DNA of 64,000 nucleotides from Streptomyces abyssomicinicus (GTDB taxonomy: Bacteria; Actinomycetota; Actinomycetes; Streptomycetales; Streptomycetaceae), in NCBI RefSeq assembly GCF_008974245.1, contig NZ_BBZI01000013.1:186001-250000 (forward strand), given 5' to 3'. The notes beneath the pieces were generated by a model. It was not told where the DNA came from, did not search any database, and saw only the letters and a list, made by a program, of their open reading frames with translations. Positions 31,773 to 39,600 of the stretch are shown piece by piece. The position numbers and the translations under genes are program-made. The stretch's first letter is position 1. Every line of letters begins with the position of its first letter.

Positions 31773-33416
31773 TCAGGGGCCGGGGAGGGGGCGGCCGAGG
31801 AGGCCGGGGCGTTGCTGCCAGGGGTGGGGGCCGGTCAGCGGGCGGTACTCGACGCCGAGGGCGTCGAGGCGCGCGAGGTGGGTGGCCAGGCGCGCCGGGA
31901 AGCCCCGCCGGCCGGACGACCAGGCGACCTCCGCAAACGCCGCGAGCCGCGGGAAGAGCTGGTAGTCGGCACGACGCCCGTCCTCCACCACCTCGGTCCA
32001 GAGGTTAGCCTGAACCCCCAGCACCCGCTCCCGGTACGCGTCCAGCTCCACCGGCACCGGCTCGAACCCGTGCACGTCCTCCACCGTGCGGACGAAGCCC
32101 AGCGGCACCGGCTCCCCGTCCCCCGCCGCCTGCCGGTGGTCGAGGTACACGTGCTGCTCGGGGCAGACGACGACCTCGTGGCCCGCCTTCGCCGCCGCGA
32201 CACCGCCCTGGTAGCCCCGCCAGGAGGACACCACGGTCCCCTCCGGCAGCGGCCGTCCCCCGTCGAGGATCTCGTCCCAGCCGACCATCCGCCGCCCGCG
32301 CCCGGCGAGCCACCGCGCGAAGTGCGCCGTGAACCAGGCCTGGAGCCCGTCCTCGTCGCCGACGCCCAGTTCCCGGATCCGCGCCTGCGCGGTCGCCGAG
32401 GCGCGCCACTCCTCCTTGGGGCATTCGTCCCCGCCCAGGTGCACGAAAGGCGCCGGGAAGATCTCCAGAACCTCCTCCAGCACCTCCTCGTAGAAGCGCA
32501 GCACCCGCTCGGTGGGGGCGAGGACGTGCGGGCTGATGCCCCAGGTGTCCCAGACGCCGAGCGCGGCCGTGTCGACCGCGTCCGTGTTCCCCAGCTCGGG
32601 GTGGGCGGCGATCGCGGCCTGGGAGTGGCCGGGGATGTCGATCTCGGGGACGACGGTGACGTGCCGCGCCGCCGCGTAGGCGACGATCTCCCGCAGGTCG
32701 TCCTGCGTGTAGTACCCGCCGTGCGGGCGTTCGTCCCACAGCGGCGAGGCACGGTGGCCCAGCTTGGTCCGCGGACGCCACGCGCCGACCTCGGTGAGCC
32801 GGGGGTGGCGGCGGATCTCGATCCGCCAGCCCTGGTCGTCGGTGAGGTGGAGGTGGAGGACGTTCAGCTTGTGCCCGGCCATCAGGTCGACGATCCGCAG
32901 CACGCCGTCCTTGGGCATGAAGTGCCGCGCCACGTCGAGCAGCAGGCCGCGCCAGCGGAAACGGGGCGCGTCCTCGATCCGGACCTCGGGCACGACGGCC
33001 GTCGCCCCGGGGCGGACCGGCGCCCGGCGGAAGGCGTCGGGCCCGAGGAGCTGGCGGAGCGTCTGCGCGCCCCAGAACACCCCGGCCGGCCCGCCGGCGC
33101 GGATCTCCACGCCGGTGACCGGGTCGACGTCCAGCCGGTGGGCCTCCGGCTCCAGGGCGTCGTCGAGCACCAGACGCACTGCGGGGCCCTCGCCCCCGCC
33201 CCCGGCGGGGGCGGGCGGGAGCTGCAGCGCGTACGCGGCGCCCAGGACCGAACGCAGCCAGAGGGCGGTGCCCTCCGTGCCGGGTGCCGCCTCCAGGACG
33301 GTGCGCTCGTCGAGCGCGAAGCCACGCCCCGTGCCGCGGACCTCCGCGGCACGGGGCAGTGGGACGAGACCGGGGTCGATGCCGCCGGGACGGGACCCGG
33401 CGTCGCCGCTGCTCAC
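31773..33416 (-). CDS. beta-N-acetylhexosaminidase, GH20
   Basis: 547 residues. N-terminal alpha/beta GH20b domain (LVPLPRAAEVRGTGRGFAL), then the TIM barrel: RGLLLDVARHFMPKDGVLRIVD, LHLHLTDDQGWRIE, and the catalytic Asp-Glu pair in HLGGDECPKEEW (about residues 325-336). Removes terminal GlcNAc/GalNAc from chitin oligosaccharides and glycoconjugates. No signal peptide, so probably cytoplasmic. Followed upstream by DUF3039 at 13 bp. Confidence 0.94.
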   Translation of the reverse strand: MSSGDAGSRPGGIDPGLVPLPRAAEVRGTGRGFALDERTVLEAAPGTEGTALWLRSVLGAAYALQLPPAPAGGGGEGPAVRLVLDDALEPEAHRLDVDPVTGVEIRAGGPAGVFWGAQTLRQLLGPDAFRRAPVRPGATAVVPEVRIEDAPRFRWRGLLLDVARHFMPKDGVLRIVDLMAGHKLNVLHLHLTDDQGWRIEIRRHPRLTEVGAWRPRTKLGHRASPLWDERPHGGYYTQDDLREIVAYAAARHVTVVPEIDIPGHSQAAIAAHPELGNTDAVDTAALGVWDTWGISPHVLAPTERVLRFYEEVLEEVLEIFPAPFVHLGGDECPKEEWRASATAQARIRELGVGDEDGLQAWFTAHFARWLAGRGRRMVGWDEILDGGRPLPEGTVVSSWRGYQGGVAAAKAGHEVVVCPEQHVYLDHRQAAGDGEPVPLGFVRTVEDVHGFEPVPVELDAYRERVLGVQANLWTEVVEDGRRADYQLFPRLAAFAEVAWSSGRRGFPARLATHLARLDALGVEYRPLTGPHPWQQRPGLLGRPLPGP

Positions 33417-33429
33417 CTTGCCGTACCGG

Positions 33430-33723
33430 CTACTTGCCGCCCTTGCCGCCCTTGCCGCCTTGGTCGTCGCCGCCGGCGCCCATGGACTCGTAGATCTCCT
33501 TGCACATCGGGCACACCGGGTACTTCTTCGGGTCGCGACCCGGGACCCAGACCTTGCCGCAGAGCGCCACGACGGGCGTGCCGTCCAGCGCGCTCGCCAT
33601 GATCTTGTCCTTCTGGACGTAGTGGGCGAAGCGCTCGTGGTCGCCGTCGCCGTGCGACGTCTTCGGGGTCGGTTCGACCAGCGTGCCGGTGCCGGTGCCG
33701 CGCTCGGGCTCGAGAGTGCTCAT
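33430..33723 (-). CDS. DUF3039 family protein
   Basis: 97 residues from MSTLEPERGTGTG. The conserved middle, ERFAHYVQKDKIMASALDGTPVVALCGKVW followed by PVCPMCKEIYE, has a CGKVW and a C-x(2)-C pair, suggesting a small zinc ribbon. It ends in GGKGGKGGK. DUF3039 is common in actinobacteria and of unknown function. Located 13 bp before the hexosaminidase start on the same strand, possibly co-transcribed. Confidence 0.85.
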   Translation of the reverse strand: MSTLEPERGTGTGTLVEPTPKTSHGDGDHERFAHYVQKDKIMASALDGTPVVALCGKVWVPGRDPKKYPVCPMCKEIYESMGAGGDDQGGKGGKGGK

Positions 33724-33808
33724 GGGTGCCAAGCGTACCGGGACGCCCGCCGGTGGCGGCAGGGCCGAACGCCACCGCGGGAGGGCCGGTCCGGCGACGT
33801 CGGGGACG

Positions 33809-34369
33809 TCAGTTGAGGGACGGGTCGTCCGGGTAGGTCGCGATCATCGCCAGCTCGCCGCGCTGGCGGCGCAGCACGTCCCGCCACAGCCGCTCGGGGG
33901 CGGGCGAGGAGACGTCGCCGGGCTCCGACTCCACGACGAACCAGGCGCCGTCGGCCAGTTCGTCCTCCAGCTGGCCCGGGCCCCACCCCGCGTACCCGGC
34001 GAAGATCCGCAGCGAGCCCAGCGCCGCCCCCAGCAGCTCGGGCGGGACCTCCAGGTCGACCAGGCCGATGGCGCCGTGCACCCGGCGCCAGCCGACCGGG
34101 CCGTCGCCGCCGGGCACCACGGCCACGCCCAGCGCGGAGTCGAGGGAGACCGGGCCGCCCTCGAAGACGACCCCCGGCTCCCCGGCGTAGTCCGCCCAGT
34201 CGTCCAGGATGTCGGCCACGCCGACCGGCGTGGGCCGGTTGAGGACCACACCCAGCGATCCCTCGCCGTCGTGGTCGAGCATCAGCACCACGGCCCGGGC
34301 GAAATGGGGATCCGTCAGCGCCGGAGTCGCCACGAGCAGCCGTCCTGTGAGCGAGGACACCTCGGTCAT
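33809..34369 (-). CDS. YqgE/AlgH family protein
   Basis: 186 residues from MTEVSSLTGRLLVATP; ATG at 34378 three codons earlier is an alternative start. Conserved blocks: FARAVVLMLDHDGEGSLGVVLNRPTPV, VVFEGGPVSLDSA and GYAGWGPGQLEDEL. This is the AlgH/YqgE (DUF179) family, whose members have been called regulators in Pseudomonas, although the biochemical function is unsettled. Divergent from murA. Confidence 0.93.
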   Translation of the reverse strand: MTEVSSLTGRLLVATPALTDPHFARAVVLMLDHDGEGSLGVVLNRPTPVGVADILDDWADYAGEPGVVFEGGPVSLDSALGVAVVPGGDGPVGWRRVHGAIGLVDLEVPPELLGAALGSLRIFAGYAGWGPGQLEDELADGAWFVVESEPGDVSSPAPERLWRDVLRRQRGELAMIATYPDDPSLN

Positions 34370-34647
34370 GCCCGCCATGATTCCGCATCCGGCGGCACTG
34401 GGAACCCCCGACGGGGGTACCAGGATGAACGTCCTCCGGCCGGCGGGGCCGACCCCCCTCGGCCGGTGACGCCCCGTACGCACCCCGCTCCACCCTGTTC
34501 ACCTCGGTGATCGCCGGGGGCGGCAGTTGACCCGCTCCCGTGCGCGGACTTCCTTCAAGGTGGCGGGCGGCCATTACGCTTGCTTTCCGGACGCGCCCCA
34601 GAAACGGCCATCCGGCTCACTGCCCATCCGATCGGAACGCGAGATTC

Positions 34648-35988
34648 ATGACCGTCAACGACGATGTCCTGCTTGTCCACGGCGGAACCCCGCTCGAGGG
34701 CGAGATCCGTGTCCGCGGTGCGAAGAACCTCGTGCCCAAGGCCATGGTCGCCGCCCTCCTCGGTTCCGGACCGAGCCGGCTGCGCAACGTCCCCGACATC
34801 CGCGACGTGCGCGTCGTACGGGGGCTGCTGCAGCTGCACGGCGTGACGGTCCGACCCGGCGAGGAACCGGGCGAGCTGGTCATGGACCCGTCCCACGTGG
34901 AAAGCGCGAACGTCGCCGACATCGACGCGCACGCCGGCTCCTCCCGGATCCCGATCCTGCTCTGCGGTCCGCTGCTGCACCGCCTCGGCCACGCCTTCAT
35001 CCCGGGCCTGGGCGGCTGTGACATCGGCGGCCGGCCGATCGACTTCCACTTCGAGGTGCTGCGGCAGTTCGGCGCGCGCATCGAGAAGCGCGCGGACGGC
35101 CAGTACCTGGAGGCCCCGCAGCGGCTGCGCGGCACCAAGATCGAGCTGCCCTACCCGTCGGTGGGCGCCACCGAGCAGGTGCTGCTGACGGCCGTGCTGG
35201 CCGAGGGTGTGACGGAACTCTCCAACGCCGCGGTCGAGCCGGAGATCGAGGACCTCATCTGCGTGCTGCAGAAGATGGGCGCGATCATCGCCATGGACAC
35301 CGACCGGACCATCCGGGTCACCGGTGTCGACAAGCTCAACGGCTACACGCACCGCGCCCTGCCGGACCGCCTGGAGGCGGCGTCCTGGGCCTCCGCGGCG
35401 CTGGCCACCCGCGGCAACATCTACGTCCGCGGCGCGCAGCAGCGGTCGATGATGACCTTCCTCAACACCTACCGGAAGGTCGGCGGCGCCTTCGAGATCG
35501 ACGACGAGGGCATCCGCTTCTGGCACCCCGGCGGCGAGCTGAAGTCGATCGCGCTGGAGACGGACGTCCACCCCGGTTTCCAGACCGACTGGCAGCAGCC
35601 GCTGGTCGTGGCCCTGACCCAGGCGACCGGCCTGTCGATCATCCACGAGACGGTGTACGAGTCGCGGCTCGGCTTCACCTCGGCGCTCAACCAGATGGGC
35701 GCGCACATCCAGCTGTACCGGGAGTGCCTGGGCGGCTCCCACTGCCGGTTCGGGCAGCGGAACTTCCTCCACTCCGCGGTGGTGTCCGGGCCCACCCGGC
35801 TGCAGGGCGCGGACCTGGTCATCCCCGACCTGCGGGGCGGGTTCTCGTACCTGATCGCGGCGCTGGCGGCGGAGGGAACCTCCAAGGTCCACGGGATCGA
35901 GCTCATCAACCGCGGCTACGAGAACTTCATGGAGAAGCTCGTCGACCTCGGCGCGAAGGTGGAGCTCCCGGGCAAGCCGCTCGGCTGA
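34648..35988 (+). CDS. murA: UDP-N-acetylglucosamine 1-carboxyvinyltransferase (MurA)
   Basis: 446 residues, starting MTVNDDVLLVHGGTPL; the longer upstream frame has no family similarity. It transfers enolpyruvate from PEP to UDP-GlcNAc, the first committed step of peptidoglycan synthesis. Catalytic Cys124 lies in GLGGCDIGGRPIDFH; mycobacteria have Asp at this site, so fosfomycin sensitivity is possible here. GAKNLVPKAMVAALL is the substrate loop. EPSP-synthase-like two-domain inverted alpha/beta barrel. Followed by two strong hairpins that separate it from the convergent hupA. Confidence 0.96.
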   Translation: MTVNDDVLLVHGGTPLEGEIRVRGAKNLVPKAMVAALLGSGPSRLRNVPDIRDVRVVRGLLQLHGVTVRPGEEPGELVMDPSHVESANVADIDAHAGSSRIPILLCGPLLHRLGHAFIPGLGGCDIGGRPIDFHFEVLRQFGARIEKRADGQYLEAPQRLRGTKIELPYPSVGATEQVLLTAVLAEGVTELSNAAVEPEIEDLICVLQKMGAIIAMDTDRTIRVTGVDKLNGYTHRALPDRLEAASWASAALATRGNIYVRGAQQRSMMTFLNTYRKVGGAFEIDDEGIRFWHPGGELKSIALETDVHPGFQTDWQQPLVVALTQATGLSIIHETVYESRLGFTSALNQMGAHIQLYRECLGGSHCRFGQRNFLHSAVVSGPTRLQGADLVIPDLRGGFSYLIAALAAEGTSKVHGIELINRGYENFMEKLVDLGAKVELPGKPLG

Positions 35989-36006
35989 CCCGCCCCTCTC
36001 CTCGGA

Positions 36007-36037
36007 CGTGAGGCCCGGCCCCTGGCCGGGCCTCACG
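36007..36037 (+). terminator. murA terminator
   Basis: Stem CGTGAGGCCCGGCC / GGCCGGGCCTCACG, 14 bp, loop CCT, beginning 19 bases after the murA stop. Confidence 0.85.
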
Positions 36038-36067
36038 CACGTCCGGGGCCGGGCGTCCGGGGAAAAG

Positions 36068-36108
36068 GTGAAGGGCGGCCGCCCCGAGGTGGGGTGGCCG
36101 CCCTTCAC
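36068..36108 (-). terminator. hupA terminator
   Basis: Stem GTGAAGGGCGGCCGCCCC / GGGGTGGCCGCCCTTCAC (one mismatch), loop GAGGT, 20 bases past the hupA stop on the minus strand. Confidence 0.8.
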
Positions 36109-36127
36109 GCTGCCTGAGGGGCCGGGG

Positions 36128-36409
36128 TCACTTACCCTTGGCCGCTTCCTTCAGCTTGCTACCCGCGGAGACCTTCACGCTGTAGCCGGCCGGAATCTGG
36201 ATCGGCTCACCGGTCTGCGGGTTGCGGGCGGTGCGAGCGGCACGGTGGGTGCGCTCGAAGGTCAGGAAGCCGGGGATCGTGACCTTCTCGTCGCCCTTGG
36301 CGACGATGTCGCCGACGACCTCGGCGAACGCGGCCAGAACGGCGTCGGCGTCCTTGCGGGTCACCTCGGCGCGGTCGGCCAGCGCGGCCACCAGCTCACT
36401 GCGGTTCAT
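36128..36409 (-). CDS. hupA: HU-family nucleoid protein
   Basis: 93 residues, the short plain HU form (not the Lys-tailed HupS). MNRSELVAALADRAEVTRKDADAVL is the helical dimerisation body; GFLTFERTHRAARTARNPQTGEPIQIPA is the DNA-clasping beta arm with the conserved Asn-Pro-Gln-Thr-Gly proline tip. It constrains supercoils in vegetative hyphae. Start codon ATG 36407-36409. Confidence 0.95.
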   Translation of the reverse strand: MNRSELVAALADRAEVTRKDADAVLAAFAEVVGDIVAKGDEKVTIPGFLTFERTHRAARTARNPQTGEPIQIPAGYSVKVSAGSKLKEAAKGK

Positions 36410-36751
36410 GTTCTTACTCCCGTGTTTCTTCTTGCCGTTGAGGCGTGCCACGCGGCGGAGCCGCATGTCGGGCACAGCGAAGCCGATGCTGCCAGGGTCA
36501 CCGGAGAGGTCCCCGCACCCGGGTCCGTGGTCGGACCCTCGCGCCCAGAGAGGCATCCTGCCCCCACCTGCGGCGCTAAAGCCAATCCGGTACCGACGAA
36601 CACGGCGGGGAGTCACACGGACGCGTGGCGTGGCCGCCACGCACGGCGGCTCCGACCGCGGTGCCCCACCACGTTACGTCCTGCCACGGACAGCGCCCGC
36701 CCCGCCCCGCCGGTCCCCGCCCCGCAGGGCGGGGGCGGGGCGACGGCGGCG
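36410..36751. other. gene-free spacer: hupA promoter and malic-enzyme terminator
   Basis: 342 bases. A CCCCGCCCC / GGGGCGGGG hairpin at 36715-36740 is a probable terminator for the malic enzyme (minus strand). The rest must contain the hupA promoter; an AT-rich patch (AAGAAGAAACACGGGAGTAAG) lies directly upstream and supplies the ribosome binding site. No gene seen. Confidence 0.65.
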
Positions 36752-38161
36752 TCAGCCCTGGACGGACTCGGCGGCCCGCCGGACCGCCCCGGCCACCGCT
36801 CCGGCGACCTTGTCGTTGAAGACGCTCGGGATGATGTAGTTGGCGTTCAGCTCGTCCTCGGTGACGACGTCGGCCAGCGCCGCGGCGGCCGCCAGCATCA
36901 TGCCGGTGTCGACGGTGCGCGACTGCGCGTCCAGCAGGCCGCGGAAGACGCCGGGGAAGACCAGCACGTTGTTGATCTGGTTGGGGAAGTCGGAGCGGCC
37001 GGTGGCGACCACCGCGGCGGTCTGCCGGGCCACCGCCGGGTCGACCTCCGGGTCGGGGTTCGCGAGCGCGAAGACGATGGAGTCCCTGGCCATCGCGGCC
37101 ACGTCCTCGCCGTCCAGGAGGTTCGGGGCGGAGACGCCGATGAAGACGTCCGCGCCGCGCACGGCCTCCTTGAGGGTGCCGGTGAGGTTCTCCGGGTTGG
37201 TGTTGTCGGCGATCCACCGCAGCGCCGAGTCGGGGGCGGCGTCGACCAGGTCGTGCCGGCCGGCGTGCACCACGCCGTGGATGTCGGCGACCACCGCGTT
37301 CTTCACGCCGGCCGCCAGCAGCAGCTTGAGGATCGCGGTGCCGGCCGCGCCGGCGCCGGACATGACGACGCGGACGTCGCCGATGTTCTTGCCGACCACC
37401 CGCAGCGCGTTGGTGAGCGCCGCCAGCACCACGATGGCGGTGCCGTGCTGGTCGTCGTGGAAGACCGGGATGTCCAGGGCCTCGCGCAGGCGGGCCTCGA
37501 TCTCGAAGCAGCGCGGGGCGGAGATGTCCTCGAGGTTGATGCCGGCGAAGCCCGGGGCGATCGCCTTGACGATCTCGACGATGGCGTCGGAGTCCTGGGT
37601 GTCCAGGCAGATCGGCCAGGCGTCGATCCCCGCGAACCGCTTGAAGAGGGCGGCCTTGCCCTCCATCACCGGCAGCGCGGCCTTGGGGCCGATGTTGCCG
37701 AGGCCGAGCACCGCGGAACCGTCGGTGACCACGGCGACCGCGTTGCGCTTGATGGTCAGGCGGCGGGCGTCCTCGGGGTTCTCCGCGATGGCCATGCACA
37801 CCCGGGCCACACCCGGCGTGTACACCATCGAAAGATCGTCACGGTTGCGAATGGGGTGCTTGGACGCCATCTCGATCTTGCCGCCGAGGTGCATCAGGAA
37901 GGTACGGTCCGAGACCTTGCCCAGCGTGACGCCCTCGATGGTGCGCAGGTTCTCGACGATCTCGTCGGCGTGCGCGGTGGAGGTCGCGGCGATGGTGACG
38001 TCGATCCGGAGCTTCTCGTGGCCCGAGGCGGTGACGTCGAGACCCGTCACCGAGCCCCCGGAGGACTCGACGGCGGTGGTGAGCTGCGACACGGCGGTTC
38101 CGCTCGCGGGCACTTCCAGCCGGATGGTCATCGAGTAGGAGACGCTGGGCGCCGTTGCCAT
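36752..38161 (-). CDS. malic enzyme with N-terminal ACT domain
   Basis: 469 residues from MATAPSVSYSMTIRL. N-terminal about 85 residues form an ACT-type ligand-binding domain (IRLEVPASGTAVSQLTTAVES...VTLGKVSDRTF). Then the malic enzyme proper: KHPIRNRDDLSMVYTPGVA, VTDGSAVLGLGNIGPKAALPVMEGKA, the metal site FHDDQHGTAIV, and the Rossmann VVMSGAGAAGTAIL. It oxidatively decarboxylates malate to pyruvate with NAD(P). Likely allosterically regulated by an amino acid via ACT. A GAGGAAG ribosome binding site precedes it. Confidence 0.95.
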   Translation of the reverse strand: MATAPSVSYSMTIRLEVPASGTAVSQLTTAVESSGGSVTGLDVTASGHEKLRIDVTIAATSTAHADEIVENLRTIEGVTLGKVSDRTFLMHLGGKIEMASKHPIRNRDDLSMVYTPGVARVCMAIAENPEDARRLTIKRNAVAVVTDGSAVLGLGNIGPKAALPVMEGKAALFKRFAGIDAWPICLDTQDSDAIVEIVKAIAPGFAGINLEDISAPRCFEIEARLREALDIPVFHDDQHGTAIVVLAALTNALRVVGKNIGDVRVVMSGAGAAGTAILKLLLAAGVKNAVVADIHGVVHAGRHDLVDAAPDSALRWIADNTNPENLTGTLKEAVRGADVFIGVSAPNLLDGEDVAAMARDSIVFALANPDPEVDPAVARQTAAVVATGRSDFPNQINNVLVFPGVFRGLLDAQSRTVDTGMMLAAAAALADVVTEDELNANYIIPSVFNDKVAGAVAGAVRRAAESVQG

Positions 38162-38775
38162 TGCGGACTTCCTCTGCTTTCGCGTGTACTGCTGTGCGAT
38201 CGCCGCGGGACCTGCGGCGCCGCGAGGTGGGGCAGGCGCCGAGGCGGTGGCAGGATCGAATGTGCTGTCCGATCGTCGCACCTACTGACGAGTAGGCGTT
38301 AGCCGGGGACGATTCGCTGCGAATTGCCCGGATACGGCGGACGATGAACGGCGAAGACCCATGCCGCCGGCGTGGGCGACACGGGTCTCGGATTCCCTCA
38401 AGTGGAGAAGTGACACCGACCCGCCATGCTCGCCTCGCGGCAAGTGGTCGCTCGTAGCGACGAAGGTTGGGCCCGGGGGCTTGGATCGGGCCGGTGTCAC
38501 GTCCAGGCTAACAAACCGATCCGGCCACGCCATTCCCTCGCGGACGTTTTTCCGGACCGGTCCGCCCGACCGGCCGCCCGGACGGACCGAACGCCTTCCG
38601 CGCCGGACCGAACACCTTCCGCCGCCGCCCAAACCTGACGTTACCCAATCGTTGCGCGAGGCAAAGCCGGACAGAGGCCGCCAACCGATCCGTAGACGCC
38701 TTGACCTTGATCACCGGGGAGGCGGAAGCTCGCACTTCCACCTCACTCACCCACTTCTGTGTCAGAGGTACCCCC
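38162..38775. other. 614-bp intergenic region between malic enzyme and LAETG surface protein
   Basis: Bidirectional promoter region, lower in GC than its surroundings in places. Holds a 19-bp direct repeat with one mismatch, CGGACCGAACGCCTTCCGC at 38583-38601 and CGGACCGAACACCTTCCGC at 38604-38622. A GAGG ribosome binding site lies close to the plus-strand ATG. No gene seen; short frames lack start sites. Confidence 0.65.
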
Positions 38776-39531
38776 ATGTCACTCCGCTCCCTCCCCCTTC
38801 GGGCTGCCGCCGTCCCCGCCGCGGCCGCCCTCCTCCTCGCCGGCGCGGCCGTCCCCGCCGCCGCCACCGGTGGGGCGCACCACACCGAGGAGATCCGCCA
38901 GGGCCTCCCGGTCACCGCCGAGGGCTTCCGGCACGGCGACTGCCCGACCGTCCCGGCCGGCGAGGACGGCTGGCACTTCGTGCTGCCCGGCGGCGCGACC
39001 GTGTTCACCGAGCTCACCGTCACCTTCGAGCCCGGTGGCGAGCAGGTGGTCACCGCCTTCGGACCGCCCACCGGCAAGCACGCCTACGCGGTCTCCGAGC
39101 CCGGCGCGGAGCTGGTGTCCGCCGTCGCCCGGACCGAGGGCGCGGACGTCTCGTACTTCAACCTCTCCCACACCTGCCCCGCCGCCACCGGCGGAGGCGA
39201 GGAGAACCCCGGGGAGGAGAAGCCCCACGAGGAGCAGCCGGGCGAGGCGAACCCCGGTGAGGAGAACACCGGCAAGGAGAACACCGGTGAGGAGAACACC
39301 GGCGAGGAGAGCCCGGGCGACGGCACCGAGGGCGGCACCGCCGGTGAGCCGGCCGGTTCCCCGGCCGGGGAACCGGCGGCGGGCGCGACCGGGTCGCCCG
39401 CGCCCGTCCGGGGCGACCTCGCGGAGACCGGCGCCGGCACGACGGTGAGCCTCGGCTTCGCCGCGGTGCTGATGCTGGCCGCCGGCGGCGCGATCGCGGT
39501 CCGCAACCGCGGGGCGGCCACGCACCGCTGA
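38776..39531 (+). CDS. LAETG-anchored surface protein (sortase E substrate)
   Basis: 251 residues. Signal peptide at the N-terminus (LPLRAAAVPAAAALLLAGAAVPAAAT). Folded beta-rich domain of about 110 residues with Cys pair (GDCPTVP ... SHTCP). Then an ENTGEE-type repeat stalk (GEENTGKENTGEENTGEE) and Gly/Pro/Ala spacer. C-terminal sorting signal LAETG at 215-219, hydrophobic span and basic tail (RNRGAATHR). LAXTG is the motif cut by actinobacterial class E sortases; chaplins use the same route. Exported and linked to peptidoglycan. Receptor or partner unknown. Confidence 0.88.
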   Translation: MSLRSLPLRAAAVPAAAALLLAGAAVPAAATGGAHHTEEIRQGLPVTAEGFRHGDCPTVPAGEDGWHFVLPGGATVFTELTVTFEPGGEQVVTAFGPPTGKHAYAVSEPGAELVSAVARTEGADVSYFNLSHTCPAATGGGEENPGEEKPHEEQPGEANPGEENTGKENTGEENTGEESPGDGTEGGTAGEPAGSPAGEPAAGATGSPAPVRGDLAETGAGTTVSLGFAAVLMLAAGGAIAVRNRGAATHR

Positions 39532-39546
39532 CGCCGCGCCCGACGT

Positions 39547-39585
39547 GAGGAGGCCCCGGACCGCGGCGCGGTCCGGGGCCTCCTC
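39547..39585. terminator. strong bidirectional terminator
   Basis: Perfect 18-bp stem GAGGAGGCCCCGGACCGC / GCGGTCCGGGGCCTCCTC, loop GGC, between the convergent LAETG gene and HelD-type helicase gene. Confidence 0.85.
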
Positions 39586-39600
39586 GCCGTCACGGGCGGG

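Noticed and set aside
34648..35988. MurA with the fosfomycin-resistant Cys-to-Asp change
   Set aside because: Cys124 is present in GLGGCDIGG, so the resistance substitution seen in mycobacteria is absent.
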